Assembly: GCF_012524205.1 (NCBI RefSeq)
Contig: NZ_JABACI010000001.1
Coordinates: forward strand, 310,001-374,000
Direction of reading: 5' to 3'
Source: Microbacterium salsuginis
GTDB taxonomy: Bacteria > Actinomycetota > Actinomycetes > Actinomycetales > Microbacteriaceae
DNA: 64,000 nt
Part shown: piece after piece, positions 44,203 through 53,818 of the stretch
Numbering within the stretch: position 1 is the first letter of the stretch
Layout: each line of letters begins with the position of its first letter
Notes under the pieces: generated by a model
What the model saw: only the letters and a program-made list of their open reading frames with translations
What the model was told of the DNA's origin: nothing
The model's database searches: none
Program-made: the position numbers and the translations under genes

Positions 44203-45182
44203 GATTCGCGCTGCGACGCGCCGCCTTCTACCTGTTCACGGCCTGGGCGGCCATCACGATCAACTTCCTCCTGCCCCGCATGATGAAGGGCGACCCGATC
44301 TCTGCGTACCTGCAGAAGAACCAGGGCAAGATCAGCCCCGAGGCGGTCGCCGCGCTGCGGACCCTCTTCGGGCTCGACACCGAGCGCACGCTGTGGGAGC
44401 AGTACATCGACTACTGGAAGCTGCTGTTCAGCGGCGACCTGGGCCGCTCGTTCTCGCACGGCTTCTCACCGGTGACCGACATCATCGGCACCGCGCTGCC
44501 CTGGACGGTCGGGCTCGTCGGGCTCGCGACCGTCGTCTCGTTCATCCTGGGCACCGTCGTCGGCGCCGTCATCGGCTGGCGCCGCGGACGGGGATCGGAT
44601 GCTGTCATCCCGGTCGCCACGTTCTTCTCGACTGTTCCCTACTTCTGGATGGGCCTCATCGCGATCGCTGTCTTCTCGTCGGCACTCGGCTGGTTCCCGG
44701 CATCCCACGCCTATGGCAAGGGGACGCAGCCCGGACTGACGCCCGAGTTCATCGGCGAGGTCGTCTACCACGGCGCCCTGCCCGCCATCACGATCGTCAT
44801 CGCGTCGCTCGGCGGCTGGATCCTCGGCATGCGCAACATGATGATCACCGTCCTCGACGAGGACTACATCACCGTCGCGCAGGCCAAAGGTCTGCCCGAT
44901 CGCGTCGTGGTGCGCACGTACGCGGCACGCAACGCGATGCTGCCGCAGCTGTCGAGCTTCGCCCTCGCACTGGGATTCATCGTCGGCGGCACGCTCGTGA
45001 TGGAGCTCGTCTTCTCGTATCCCGGCATCGGCAAGCTGCTGCTGGACGCGACCAACGCCAAGGACTACCCGCTCATGCAGGGCATCTTCCTGGTGATCAC
45101 GCTCGCGGTGCTGGCAGCGAACATCCTCGCCGACATCGCGTACGTCATCCTCGATCCGCGCGCCCGTCAGATGGAGGCCTGA
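44199..45182 (+). CDS. Opp/Dpp-type ABC permease (DppB-like)
   Basis: 327 aa, six membrane helices. The N-terminal signature FYLFTAWAAITINFLLPRMMKGDPI and the cytoplasmic EAA loop (RNMMITVLDEDYITVAQAKGLPDRVVVRTYAARNAMLPQ) identify the DppB-type subunit. Its long extracytoplasmic loop follows the first helix. ATGA overlap with the ATPase gene. Confidence 0.9.
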   Translation: MRFALRRAAFYLFTAWAAITINFLLPRMMKGDPISAYLQKNQGKISPEAVAALRTLFGLDTERTLWEQYIDYWKLLFSGDLGRSFSHGFSPVTDIIGTALPWTVGLVGLATVVSFILGTVVGAVIGWRRGRGSDAVIPVATFFSTVPYFWMGLIAIAVFSSALGWFPASHAYGKGTQPGLTPEFIGEVVYHGALPAITIVIASLGGWILGMRNMMITVLDEDYITVAQAKGLPDRVVVRTYAARNAMLPQLSSFALALGFIVGGTLVMELVFSYPGIGKLLLDATNAKDYPLMQGIFLVITLAVLAANILADIAYVILDPRARQMEA

Positions 45183-45183
45183 C

Positions 45184-46242
45184 ATGACCGTCCCGACCAC
45201 GACCGCGCTCGAGGCGGAGTCCGCCGCCCCCGCTGCGGGACCGGTGCCGGCGCCGCCGGCATCGCCCGCGCCCGCCGGGCGCTCGACCCTCGCCCGCCTC
45301 GGCTCGTCGTTCGCGATGTTCCGCAACCGCAAGTCGATCACCGGACTCGCGATCCTTGGCTTCTTCGTGCTGATCGCGGTGTTCGGCGACCTGATCGCGC
45401 CCTACGGACCGCTCGAGAAGGACTACACCGCCCTCAAGCAGCCGCCCTCGTGGCAGCACATCCTGGGCACGAGTCACATGGGCGAGGACATCCTGAGCCA
45501 GCTCATCTACGGCACGCGGGGCGTGCTGATCGTGGGCCTGCTCGCCGGCGTCCTCGCAACGGCGCTGGCCGTGGCCATCGGCGTGACGGCCGGCGTCGTC
45601 ACGGGGTGGAAGAGCGAATCGCTGTCGGCACTGACCAACGTCTTCCTGGTGCTTCCGGGCCTGCCGCTCATGATCATCATCGCGTCGCAGTTCGACGACC
45701 CCAGCCTGCTACTGATCGCCGCTGTGCTCGCGCTCACCGGGTGGGCGTGGGGTGCCCGGGTGCTCCGAGCTCAGACGATGTCGCTGCGCAACCGCGACTT
45801 CGTGCAGGCCGCGCGCGCCAATGGCGAGCCGCTCGGGCGCATCATCACGGTCGAGATGCTGCCGAACCTGATGGCGATCATCGCGTCCAGCTTCGTCGGC
45901 ACCGTGACCGCCGCCGTGCTGGGTCTGACGACCCTCGCCTTCATCGGGGTCATCCCGATCAACAACCTCAACTGGGGCACGATCCTCTTCTGGGCGCAGC
46001 AGAACGGCGCCTTCCCCGACTACTGGTGGTGGTACATCCCGGCGGGACTGTGCATCGCCGTGCTCGGCATGGCGCTGTCGCTGATCAACTTCGGCATCGA
46101 CGAGTACGTCAACCCCCGTCTCCGCTCCGCCGGCGAGCGGGCGCGCGCCCTGCGCAAGAAGGACATCAAGCCGGCAGGCGGCGTCACCGCCGTCCGCAAC
46201 GACACGACCGCGCCCGCCGCGCCCCGACAGGAGAACCCGTGA
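45184..46242 (+). CDS. Opp/Dpp-type ABC permease (DppC-like)
   Basis: 352 aa with a Pro/Ala-rich cytoplasmic N-terminal extension of about 40 residues before the first helix (ITGLAILGFFVLIAVFGDLIAPYG). The EAA loop is LRNRDFVQAARANGEPLGRIITVEMLPNLMAII. It pairs with the DppB-like subunit. It starts one base past the previous stop and ends in a GTGA overlap with the GH3 gene. Confidence 0.9.
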   Translation: MTVPTTTALEAESAAPAAGPVPAPPASPAPAGRSTLARLGSSFAMFRNRKSITGLAILGFFVLIAVFGDLIAPYGPLEKDYTALKQPPSWQHILGTSHMGEDILSQLIYGTRGVLIVGLLAGVLATALAVAIGVTAGVVTGWKSESLSALTNVFLVLPGLPLMIIIASQFDDPSLLLIAAVLALTGWAWGARVLRAQTMSLRNRDFVQAARANGEPLGRIITVEMLPNLMAIIASSFVGTVTAAVLGLTTLAFIGVIPINNLNWGTILFWAQQNGAFPDYWWWYIPAGLCIAVLGMALSLINFGIDEYVNPRLRSAGERARALRKKDIKPAGGVTAVRNDTTAPAAPRQENP

Positions 46243-48596
46243 CCGACGCCGCCTCGACCGCCGAGCGCTCGCGAACGCCGTACCTGGATCCCTCACTCCC
46301 GGTCGCCGACCGGATCGCGGACCTGCTCGCGCGCATGACCGTCGAGGAGAAGGTCGGGCAGATGCTGCAGCTCGACGCGCGCGACGACCTCGACGAGCAG
46401 GTGCTGGGCATGCACGCCGGCTCGATCCTGCACGGCTCCCCCGAGAAGGTGCTGCGCGCGCGCGCGCTCACGCTGCAGACCCGTCTGCGGATTCCGCTGC
46501 TCGTGGCGGAGGACTGCATCCACGGCCACTCGTTCTGGGAGGGCGCCACCGTCTTCCCCACGCAGCTCGGCATGGCGGCGACGTGGGACCCGCAGCTGCT
46601 CGAGCAGGTCGCCCGCGCGACCGCCGTCGAGGTGTCGGCCACCGGCATCCACTGGACCTTCTCGCCCGTGCTGTGCATCACGCGCGACCTGCGCTGGGGC
46701 CGGGTCGACGAGACCTTCGGTGAAGACCCGTTCCTGATCGGCGAGCTGGCCTCGGCGATGGTGCGCGGGTACCAGGGCGGCGGGCTGGGCGACCCGACAG
46801 CCATCCTCGCCACCGCGAAGCACTTCGCCGGCTACTCCGAGACGCAGGGCGGGCGCGACGCGAGCGAGGCCGACATCTCGCAGCGCAAGCTCCGATCGTG
46901 GTTCCTGCCGCCCTTCGAGCGCGTGGCGAGGGAGGGGTGCCGCACCTTCATGCTGGGCTACCAGTCCATCGACGGCGTGCCCATCACCGTGAACGACTGG
47001 CTGCTGAACGATGTGCTGCGCGGCGAGTGGGGATACACGGGCACGCTCATCACGGACTGGGACAACGTGGGCCGCATGGTCTGGGAGCAGCGCGTGCAGC
47101 CCGACTACGCCCACGCCGCGGCCGCGGCCGTGCGCGCCGGGAACGACATGATCATGACGACGCCCGGCTTCTTCCGCGGCGCGCTGGACGCGATCGACCG
47201 GGGCCTGCTCACCGAGGACGCGCTCGACCGTGCCGTGGCTCGCGTGCTGCTGCTGAAGTTCGAGTTCGGGCTGTTCGAGGACCCCCGGCTGCCCGATGCC
47301 GGGCGCATCCGCGAGCAGATCGCCTCCGGCGCACACACCCGCCTCAACCTCGAGGTCGCACGCCGTTCGCTCGTGCTGCTGCGCAACGACGGCGTCCTCC
47401 CGTTCGCGGGCGGTCTCACCGCCGACGCGTCCGGGCGCGCTGCGCCCTCGCCTGCCGGTGCGCGACGCGTCGCGGTCATCGGCACCCTCGCCGACGACGC
47501 GCAGACGCAGCTCGGCGACTGGGCCGGGTCATCCGGACAGGTCGACTGGCTGCCCGACGGCCACCCGCGCGCGACGATCACCACCGTGCTCGACGGGCTG
47601 CGCACGCACGCCCCCGACGACTGGAGCATCGAGTACGCGCCGGGCTACGGCATCCTGACCCTCGAGGACGACCCCGCGGGATCGTTCTTCCCTGACGGCC
47701 AGCCTCGCCCCCGGATCGTGGTGCCCACCGAACCCGACGAGACGTTGATCGCCGAGGCGGTCGCGACGGCGAAGGACGCCGACTATGCGGTCGTCGTGGT
47801 GGGCGACCGCATCGAGCTCGTCGGCGAGGGCCGATCGACGGCCACGCTCGAGCTGATCGGCGGGCAGCGGGCCCTGCTCGAGGCGGTCGCCGCGACAGGC
47901 ACGCCGCTGGTCGTGGTGCTGCAGGCGTCCAAGCCGCACGTGCTGCCTGCGGCCGTGGCGGATGCGGCGCTCGTATGGACCGCCAACCCGGGCATGCAGG
48001 GCGGACGCGCGGTCGCCGAACTGCTGCTCGGACTGATCGAGCCACAGGGCAGGCTGCCGGTGTCGTTCGCACGCCACGTCGGGCAGCTGCCGATCTATTA
48101 CAACCAGATCCGCGGGCAGCACGGCGACCGCTACGCCGATCTCACCCAGAGCCCGGCCTTCGCCTTCGGCGAGGGTCTGAGCTACACCTCGGTCGAGTAC
48201 ACCGACCTGCGCCTGGTCGATGACGAGCTCGGATCGGACGATGTCGTGACCGCGCGCGTCACGGTGCGCAACACCGGCGACCGGCCCGCTCACGAGATCG
48301 TCCAGGTCTACGTGCGCGACAGCGTGACCTCCGTCAGCTGGGCCGACAAGGAGCTCAAGGCGTACCGTCACGTCGACGTCGCGCCGGGTACATCCGAGAC
48401 GGTCGAGATCACGCTGCCGGTGGCCGAGTGCACGATCGTGGACGCCGCCGGCCGGCGCATCGTCGAACCGGGCGAGTTCGAGCTGCTCGTGGGGCCGTCC
48501 TCACGCGACGACGTGCTGCAGAGCGCGGTCTTCCGCGTCGCGGAGGCCTCTGCCGGCCGGACGCCGGCCGAGGCGGAGGCCGCCGGACGAGCGTGA
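46239..48596 (+). CDS. Glycoside hydrolase family 3 beta-glucosidase
   Basis: 785 aa from GTG 46239 with AGGAGA upstream, overlapping the permease stop. GH3 TIM barrel (about 20-310) with TVEEKVGQMLQLD, TWDPQLLEQVARATAVEVSATGIHW, KHFAGYSETQGGRDAS and the nucleophile Asp in GTLITDWDNVG (about 273). Then comes the alpha/beta sandwich (about 345-640) and a C-terminal fibronectin-III-like domain (about 680-770). No signal peptide, so it is cytoplasmic and cleaves glucosides brought in by the transporter encoded upstream. Confidence 0.93.
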   Translation: MTDAASTAERSRTPYLDPSLPVADRIADLLARMTVEEKVGQMLQLDARDDLDEQVLGMHAGSILHGSPEKVLRARALTLQTRLRIPLLVAEDCIHGHSFWEGATVFPTQLGMAATWDPQLLEQVARATAVEVSATGIHWTFSPVLCITRDLRWGRVDETFGEDPFLIGELASAMVRGYQGGGLGDPTAILATAKHFAGYSETQGGRDASEADISQRKLRSWFLPPFERVAREGCRTFMLGYQSIDGVPITVNDWLLNDVLRGEWGYTGTLITDWDNVGRMVWEQRVQPDYAHAAAAAVRAGNDMIMTTPGFFRGALDAIDRGLLTEDALDRAVARVLLLKFEFGLFEDPRLPDAGRIREQIASGAHTRLNLEVARRSLVLLRNDGVLPFAGGLTADASGRAAPSPAGARRVAVIGTLADDAQTQLGDWAGSSGQVDWLPDGHPRATITTVLDGLRTHAPDDWSIEYAPGYGILTLEDDPAGSFFPDGQPRPRIVVPTEPDETLIAEAVATAKDADYAVVVVGDRIELVGEGRSTATLELIGGQRALLEAVAATGTPLVVVLQASKPHVLPAAVADAALVWTANPGMQGGRAVAELLLGLIEPQGRLPVSFARHVGQLPIYYNQIRGQHGDRYADLTQSPAFAFGEGLSYTSVEYTDLRLVDDELGSDDVVTARVTVRNTGDRPAHEIVQVYVRDSVTSVSWADKELKAYRHVDVAPGTSETVEITLPVAECTIVDAAGRRIVEPGEFELLVGPSSRDDVLQSAVFRVAEASAGRTPAEAEAAGRA

Positions 48597-48624
48597 CACC
48601 GCGCGCCGCGAGGCGCGTCGGTGG

Positions 48625-49533
48625 TCAGTCGTCGGAGTCGTCCTCGTCCTCGTCCTCGTCCTCGTCGGATTCGTCCTCGTCGTCCGAGTCCTCGTCGTCC
48701 GAGTCCTCGGAGTCGTCCGAGTCCTCGGAGTCGTCCGAGTCATCGTCATCCGAGTACTCGTCGTCGTCGTCGTCCGAGTCGTCGTCGTCCGAGTTATCGT
48801 CGTCGTCCGAGTCGTCGTCGTCCGAGTTATCGTCGTCGTCCGAGTCATCCTCGTCGTCCGAATCGTCGTCGTCCGAGTCCTCGTCGTCCGCGAGCTCGTC
48901 GATGTCGACCCCGTCGACGTCGCCGGCGTGGAGGATCGACGAGCCGTCGTGGTCGAAGTCGACCGCGTCGAGATCGTCGACGTCTTCGAGTTCGTCGTCG
49001 TCGAGATCGTCGTCGTCGAGGTCCTCATCGGACTCGACCTCCTCGCCCGCGGCGTGCGCGGCCTCGGCGAGCGCCGCCTGCGTGGCGTGGTAATCGGCCA
49101 GGCGGACGGCCCACGGCACCCAGTCCGGCGCGAGGAGGGCGCCGTCGCCGGGGAGCAGTTCGACCTCGAGCACGGTGGGCTCCGCACCTTCGACGCGAGC
49201 CAGGCTCACGGTCCAGAACCAGCCGGGGTAGCCGGGCAGTCGGTTGCCGAAGCGCAGCGACACGACGCCGCCGGCCTCGAGCCGGTAGTCGGCCGGCTCG
49301 CCGATGGTCCACTCCGGCGTGATCTCACGCAGCGCCGCGAGCGCGAGGTCACGGGAGTCCAGCAGCGCGGCATCGGGCTCGACAGGCTCCGCCTCGTCAG
49401 CGGAGTCCGCCACAGGCTCAGGCTCCCCGGTGGACTCTTCGGCAACCGTCTCGACGGACGTCTGAGTCTCGTCGCCCGCCTCGACGTCTGCGTCGGGGCC
49501 GGACTCCGGGGTGTGCTCGGCCTGCTCAGGCAT
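48625..49533 (-). CDS. DUF3027 protein with a long Ser/Asp-rich C-terminal tail
   Basis: 302 aa from ATG 49533. An acidic N-terminal linker leads to the DUF3027 core (LALAALREITPEWTIGEPADYRLEAGGVVSLRFGNRLPGYPGWFWTVSLARVEGAEPTVLEVELLPGDGALLAPDWVPWAVRLADY, about 57-145). From about residue 160 the protein turns into an acidic stretch, and the last 80 or so residues are almost only Ser, Asp and Glu (repeats of the DDDDSD type), encoded by GTC/GTCGTC-like DNA repeats at 48625-48890. The start lies inside the cold-shock gene end (8-base overlap). Function unknown. Confidence 0.85.
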   Translation of the reverse strand: MPEQAEHTPESGPDADVEAGDETQTSVETVAEESTGEPEPVADSADEAEPVEPDAALLDSRDLALAALREITPEWTIGEPADYRLEAGGVVSLRFGNRLPGYPGWFWTVSLARVEGAEPTVLEVELLPGDGALLAPDWVPWAVRLADYHATQAALAEAAHAAGEEVESDEDLDDDDLDDDELEDVDDLDAVDFDHDGSSILHAGDVDGVDIDELADDEDSDDDDSDDEDDSDDDDNSDDDDSDDDDNSDDDDSDDDDDEYSDDDDSDDSEDSDDSEDSDDEDSDDEDESDEDEDEDEDDSDD

Positions 49534-49909
49534 CAAGCTCCTCGGCCACCTTGCGGAGTACCGCGGCGACCTTCTTGGCGTGGGCGCCGCTCGGGTAGCG
49601 GCCACGGCGAAGGTCTCCGCCGATGCCGTCGAGCAGCTTCACGAGATCTTCGACGATGATCGCCATGTCGTCCGCCGGCTTGCGCGAGCGCTTGGCCAGG
49701 CTGACCGGCGCCTCGAGGACGCGCACCGAAAGGGCCTGCGGTCCACGCTTGCCCTCGGCAACGCCGAACTCGAGCCGCGTCCCCGCCTTCGGCGCGGGCG
49801 CGCCGGCGGGCAGGGCGGTGGCGTGCAGGAAGACGTCCTGGCCGTCATCGGATGCGATGAAGCCGAACCCCTTCTCCTCGTCGTAGAACCTGACCTTGCC
49901 GGTGGGCAT
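49526..49909 (-). CDS. Cold-shock-domain protein with C-terminal extension
   Basis: 127 aa. The first 66 residues are a cold-shock domain with both RNA-binding motifs (KGFGFIASDD and DVFLHATAL; the RNP1-like patch is KGFGFI). The remaining 60 residues (LAKRSRKPADDMAIIVEDLVKLLDGIGGDLRRGRYPSGAHAKKVAAVLRKVAEELDA) are helical and conserved next to DUF3027 in actinobacteria. It binds single-stranded nucleic acid and may act as an RNA chaperone. It overlaps the DUF3027 gene by 8 bases. Confidence 0.9.
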   Translation of the reverse strand: MPTGKVRFYDEEKGFGFIASDDGQDVFLHATALPAGAPAPKAGTRLEFGVAEGKRGPQALSVRVLEAPVSLAKRSRKPADDMAIIVEDLVKLLDGIGGDLRRGRYPSGAHAKKVAAVLRKVAEELDA

Positions 49910-50060
49910 TCAAGACCTCGCTGGGTGACGGCGCCTCGCGATCGGGGCGCGGGCGGAACAGAGCATGACGAATGCGGGAACCCTGCGATCCCCACTCCTT
50001 CAGCCTACCCGCATGCCCCTTCCCCGGGAGCCGGGGCATCCAGTGGCGGGGCCGAACGGT

Positions 50061-50066
50061 TAGGCT
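50061..50066 (+). promoter_or_regulatory. -10 element of a leaderless membrane-protein gene
   Basis: TAGGCT ends seven bases before the ATG at 50074. Confidence 0.55.
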
Positions 50067-50073
50067 GGAGCGG

Positions 50074-50340
50074 ATGAGCACGAAGTCTCCGGGCGAGGAC
50101 GTTCCGATCCGCCGCATCGACCGCATTCTTGCGTTCATGTCGCTCGGACTGCTCGTGCTGTCGATCATCAGTTTCTTCGCGATCATGATCGGCTCGTCCG
50201 CCGGCGCGGACTTCGCCTCGGGGATCTGGCCGCTGGTCGGCGTCCTGGTGTACATCGCGCCGATCGTGGCGTTCGCGCTGCTGCTGGCCGTGCTCATCAT
50301 GAGCTTCGTGCGGAGGGCTCGGGCCAACCGAGGCAGCTGA
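50074..50340 (+). CDS. Small membrane protein, unknown function
   Basis: 88 aa. Two membrane helices (ILAFMSLGLLVLSIISFFAIMIG and GIWPLVGVLVYIAPIVAFALLLAVLIMSFV) between short basic/acidic ends. It appears leaderless and ends four bases before the helicase-associated gene, so the two are probably co-transcribed. No motif identifies a role. Confidence 0.7.
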   Translation: MSTKSPGEDVPIRRIDRILAFMSLGLLVLSIISFFAIMIGSSAGADFASGIWPLVGVLVYIAPIVAFALLLAVLIMSFVRRARANRGS

Positions 50341-50344
50341 CGAC

Positions 50345-52060
50345 GTGGCCTCCGATGCGCGCGCTCTCGCGACCTGGCTCGCGGCTCGCGACGACGGCGT
50401 GCTCGCTGACGCGCTGGCCGCACGCGCCGTCTCGCCGTCGATCGGGTGGCACGACTTCTTCGATGCGGCCGAAGGGCTGCTCGAGCCCGCCTCCGTCGAC
50501 CGGGCGCTGACGCGCCTGGACCGCGGCGAACTGATCGCCCTGGCATCCCGTGGATCCGTCGCCGGCGGGCACGCGGCCCGCCTGGCTCTCGTCGACGACG
50601 CCGGACGGGCGTTCTCTCCGGTGACGACGCGGGTCGAAGCAGCCGCGGCCGCGCATCCCGAGGCGTTCGCACCCGTCCGACACGAGGACGTGCCGGCTGT
50701 CGCGGACGCCCGCGCGGTCGCCGCCGCGGCGGAACGCGCGTTCACGACGGCGGGAGCACTCGCCGATGTGCTGCTGGCCTGTCTGCACGCACCGCTCGGA
50801 CGCACCGGCGCCGGCGCGGTCAGTGCGGCGGACCGCCGGCGGCTCGCGGATGCCGGAGCGATCGCCGCACCCGAAGACCTCGACGATCTGCTCGCGTCCG
50901 CTGCCGCCGCCGGCCTCGCCGTGGCGCGCGAGCGGGACTGGGCCGTGACCGCGGCCGGGGAACGATGGCTGGAGACACCCACCCCGGAACGGTGGGCGCA
51001 GATCGCCGAGGGGTTCCGGGCGAGCCTGCCGCAGGGCCTGCGCACCCCCGACGGCGGCTTCGTCGCCTCCGGTTCGTGGTCGTCGGCGTACCCCCTCGAC
51101 CCCGCGTGGCCGGCCGAGTCCGAGCGTCTGCACCGGATCGGCGCCCGCTGGGGCCTGCTGGGTGCGGACGGCGAGGAGTTCCCGTGGACGCGGGCACTGC
51201 GCGAAGGCGCGCCGACGGATGCCGCAGCCCTGGCGTCGCATCTGCCCTCCGAGATCGATCGGGTCTATCTGCAGGCCGACCTGACCGCGATCGCCCCGGG
51301 CCCGCTCGCCCCCGCGCTGGATCTGCGCCTGCGCTCGCTGGCCCTGCGCGAATCCCGCGCGCAGGCCTCGACCTACCGCTTCACGGCCGAGTCGCTCGGG
51401 GCGGGCATGACCGACGGCGAGACCGCCGAGTCGATCCGGCAGTTCCTGGCGGCACTGTCGCTGACGGGCATCCCCCAGCCCCTCGACTACCTCATCGAGA
51501 GCACAGCCGCCCGTCACGGCCTGGTGCGGGTGCGCGGCGACGAGGAGCGGGGGCGCACGCGAGTCGAGAGTCCCGACCACGCGCTGCTGGCCGCGATCGC
51601 CGTCGACCAGTCGCTGCGTCCGCTCGGGCTCATCGAGACGGGCGACGCCCTGACTTCGAGGGTTGCGCGTGACGCCGTGTACTGGACGCTCGCGGACGCC
51701 CGGTACCCCGTCGTCGCGCTCGACGCATCGGGCGCGCCCGAGTCCGTGCATCGACGAGCCACGGTCGCACCGGTCGAGCCGCGCGCCACTCCCCTGCAGA
51801 CCTACGCGCGGCTCATCGCGACCCTGCGCGGCGGGCACGGCACCGAGGGAGAGACAGGCTGGCTCGAGCGCGAGCTGGAGCAGGCCGTCCGAGGCCGCGC
51901 CGAGATCGTCGTGGTCGTGCGCATGCCCGACGGGTCGGAGCGATCGCTGACGCTCGAGGCATCCGGGCTCGGCGGAGGCAGACTGCGCGGCCGCGATCGG
52001 GCCGCCGACATCGAGCGCACGCTCCCGGTCTCGAGCATCGTGAGCGTGAGGGCTCCCTGA
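50345..52060 (+). CDS. Helicase-associated (XPB/Ssl2-partner) protein
   Basis: 571 aa, rich in Ala and Asp. It has no ATPase motifs but has the long helical N-terminal region and the C-terminal helicase-associated domain seen in actinobacterial partners of the XPB helicase (SIRQFLAALSLTGIPQPLDYLIESTAARHGLVRVR, about 372-405, and RAEIVVVVRMPDGSERSLTLEASGLGGGRLRGRDR at the end). It precedes the helicase gene on the same strand, 51 bases away, although the helicase also has its own promoter. It probably works with that helicase in DNA repair; the mechanism is not established. Confidence 0.75.
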   Translation: MASDARALATWLAARDDGVLADALAARAVSPSIGWHDFFDAAEGLLEPASVDRALTRLDRGELIALASRGSVAGGHAARLALVDDAGRAFSPVTTRVEAAAAAHPEAFAPVRHEDVPAVADARAVAAAAERAFTTAGALADVLLACLHAPLGRTGAGAVSAADRRRLADAGAIAAPEDLDDLLASAAAAGLAVARERDWAVTAAGERWLETPTPERWAQIAEGFRASLPQGLRTPDGGFVASGSWSSAYPLDPAWPAESERLHRIGARWGLLGADGEEFPWTRALREGAPTDAAALASHLPSEIDRVYLQADLTAIAPGPLAPALDLRLRSLALRESRAQASTYRFTAESLGAGMTDGETAESIRQFLAALSLTGIPQPLDYLIESTAARHGLVRVRGDEERGRTRVESPDHALLAAIAVDQSLRPLGLIETGDALTSRVARDAVYWTLADARYPVVALDASGAPESVHRRATVAPVEPRATPLQTYARLIATLRGGHGTEGETGWLERELEQAVRGRAEIVVVVRMPDGSERSLTLEASGLGGGRLRGRDRAADIERTLPVSSIVSVRAP

Positions 52061-52097
52061 TCGGGACCCCGCAGACGCCCGTCGCCCGGCGCCCGGG

Positions 52098-52103
52098 TAG
52101 ACT
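52098..52103 (+). promoter_or_regulatory. -10 element of the XPB helicase gene (leaderless)
   Basis: TAGACT ends eight bases before the ATG at 52112. Confidence 0.5.
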
Positions 52104-52111
52104 GGCACGTT

Positions 52112-53779
52112 ATGGCTGACGGCCCCCTCATCGTCCAGAGCGATCGCACCGTGCTGCTCGAAGTCGCACACCCCGACGCTGAGAGCGCCCGGCACGAACT
52201 GGCGATCTTCGCCGAGCTCGAGCGCGCGCCCGAGCACATCCACACCTACCGCATCACTCGGCTGGGCCTGTGGAACGCCCGCGCCGCCGGACACGACGCC
52301 GAGGACATGCTCGCCACCCTCGAGCGGTGGTCCCGCTTCCCCGTTCCGCCGTCGGTGTCGATCGACATCGCCGAGACCGTCGGCCGTTACGGCCGCCTCG
52401 TCATCGACCGCAACCGCGTCGAGGACGGCGGCGAGGGCGAGCTGATCCTGAAATCGACGGATGCCGCGGTGCTGGCCGAGGTCTCGAAGAACAAGCGCAT
52501 CCAGCCCCTGCTGATCGGCCACCCGTCGCCCGACACCTTCGTGGTCGACGCGTGGGCGCGCGGCCACATCAAGCAGGAGCTGCTCAAGATCGGCTGGCCG
52601 GCCGAAGACCTCGCGGGCTACACACCCGGCACGCCGCACCCGATCGATCTCGCCGACGAGGGCGAGGGTGCCGAATGGACCCTGCGCCCCTATCAGCGAC
52701 AGGCCGTCGACATCTTCACCGAGGGCGGCTCGGGTGTCGTCGTGCTGCCGTGCGGCGCCGGCAAGACGCTCGTGGGAGCGGCGGCAATGGCCGAGACCAA
52801 GACGACCACCCTCATCCTCGTGACCAACACGGTGAGCGCGCGGCAGTGGCGCGACGAGCTGCTGCGGCGCACTTCGCTGACGCCCGAGGAGATCGGCGAG
52901 TACTCCGGGCAGGCGAAGGAGATCAAGCCGGTCACCATCGCGACGTACCAGATCCTCACCGCCAAGCGGAAGGGCGAGTACGCGCATCTCGCGCTGCTCG
53001 ACGCCCTCGACTGGGGCCTCATCGTCTACGACGAGGTGCATCTGCTCCCCGCGCCCGTGTTCAAGCTGACCGCCGACCTGCAGGCGCGTCGCCGGCTGGG
53101 CCTGACCGCGACTCTCGTGCGCGAGGACGGCCGGGAGGGGGACGTGTTCAGCCTCATCGGCCCCAAGCGCTTCGACGCACCCTGGAAGGAGATCGAGGCG
53201 CAGGGCTTCATCTCGCCCGCCGTCTGCTACGAGGTGCGCGTGGATCTGCCCACCGGCGACCGGCTCGAGTACGCCGCGGCGGCCGACGACGAGCGCTACC
53301 GGCTCGCCGCGACCGCGCAGGCCAAGATCGGGGTCGTCCGTCAGCTCGTGGAGCGCCACGAGGGTGAGCGCATCCTCATCATCGGGCAGTACCTCGACCA
53401 GATCGACGTCCTGGCCGAGGCGCTGAACGCTCCCAAGATCACGGGCCAGACGCCGGTGGACGAACGGGAGGAGCTGTACCAGGCGTTCCGCGTGGGCGAG
53501 ATCTCGGTGCTCGTGGTGTCGAAGGTCGCGAACTTCTCGATCGATCTGCCCGAGGCATCCGTCGCCATCCAGGTCTCGGGTTCGTTCGGCTCGCGGCAGG
53601 AAGAGGCGCAGCGGCTGGGACGCCTGCTGCGCCCGAAGAAGTCCGGCAACACCGCCAGCTTCTACACGCTCATCGCCCGCGACACGGTGGATCAGGACTT
53701 CGCACAGAACCGCCAGCGGTTCCTCGCCGAGCAGGGCTACGCGTACACCATCCTGGACGCCCACTCGCTCGCCGCCTGA
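52112..53779 (+). CDS. XPB/Ssl2-like DNA repair helicase (superfamily 2)
   Basis: 555 aa. An N-terminal domain with damage-recognition-like fold (about 1-185) precedes the SF2 core: Q-like motif WTLRPYQRQAVDIF, Walker A LPCGAGKTLVG (about 212-222), DEVH box IVYDEVHLLP, motif III GLTATLVRED, and motifs V/VI SKVANFSIDLPEASVAIQVSG and RQEEAQRLGRLLRPK. This is the bacterial/archaeal XPB 3'-5' helicase, thought to act in excision repair. It follows the helicase-associated gene. Confidence 0.92.
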   Translation: MADGPLIVQSDRTVLLEVAHPDAESARHELAIFAELERAPEHIHTYRITRLGLWNARAAGHDAEDMLATLERWSRFPVPPSVSIDIAETVGRYGRLVIDRNRVEDGGEGELILKSTDAAVLAEVSKNKRIQPLLIGHPSPDTFVVDAWARGHIKQELLKIGWPAEDLAGYTPGTPHPIDLADEGEGAEWTLRPYQRQAVDIFTEGGSGVVVLPCGAGKTLVGAAAMAETKTTTLILVTNTVSARQWRDELLRRTSLTPEEIGEYSGQAKEIKPVTIATYQILTAKRKGEYAHLALLDALDWGLIVYDEVHLLPAPVFKLTADLQARRRLGLTATLVREDGREGDVFSLIGPKRFDAPWKEIEAQGFISPAVCYEVRVDLPTGDRLEYAAAADDERYRLAATAQAKIGVVRQLVERHEGERILIIGQYLDQIDVLAEALNAPKITGQTPVDEREELYQAFRVGEISVLVVSKVANFSIDLPEASVAIQVSGSFGSRQEEAQRLGRLLRPKKSGNTASFYTLIARDTVDQDFAQNRQRFLAEQGYAYTILDAHSLAA

Positions 53780-53818
53780 GCACTGGTGGATGTCGCAGGC
53801 GGCGAGTAGACCGGTGGC

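Noticed and set aside
48597..49533. Plus-strand Ser-rich frame opposite the DUF3027 tail as a surface SD-repeat protein.
   Set aside because: It is the complement of the GTC-rich repeats, without a signal peptide or start site, whereas the minus-strand frame has the DUF3027 core.
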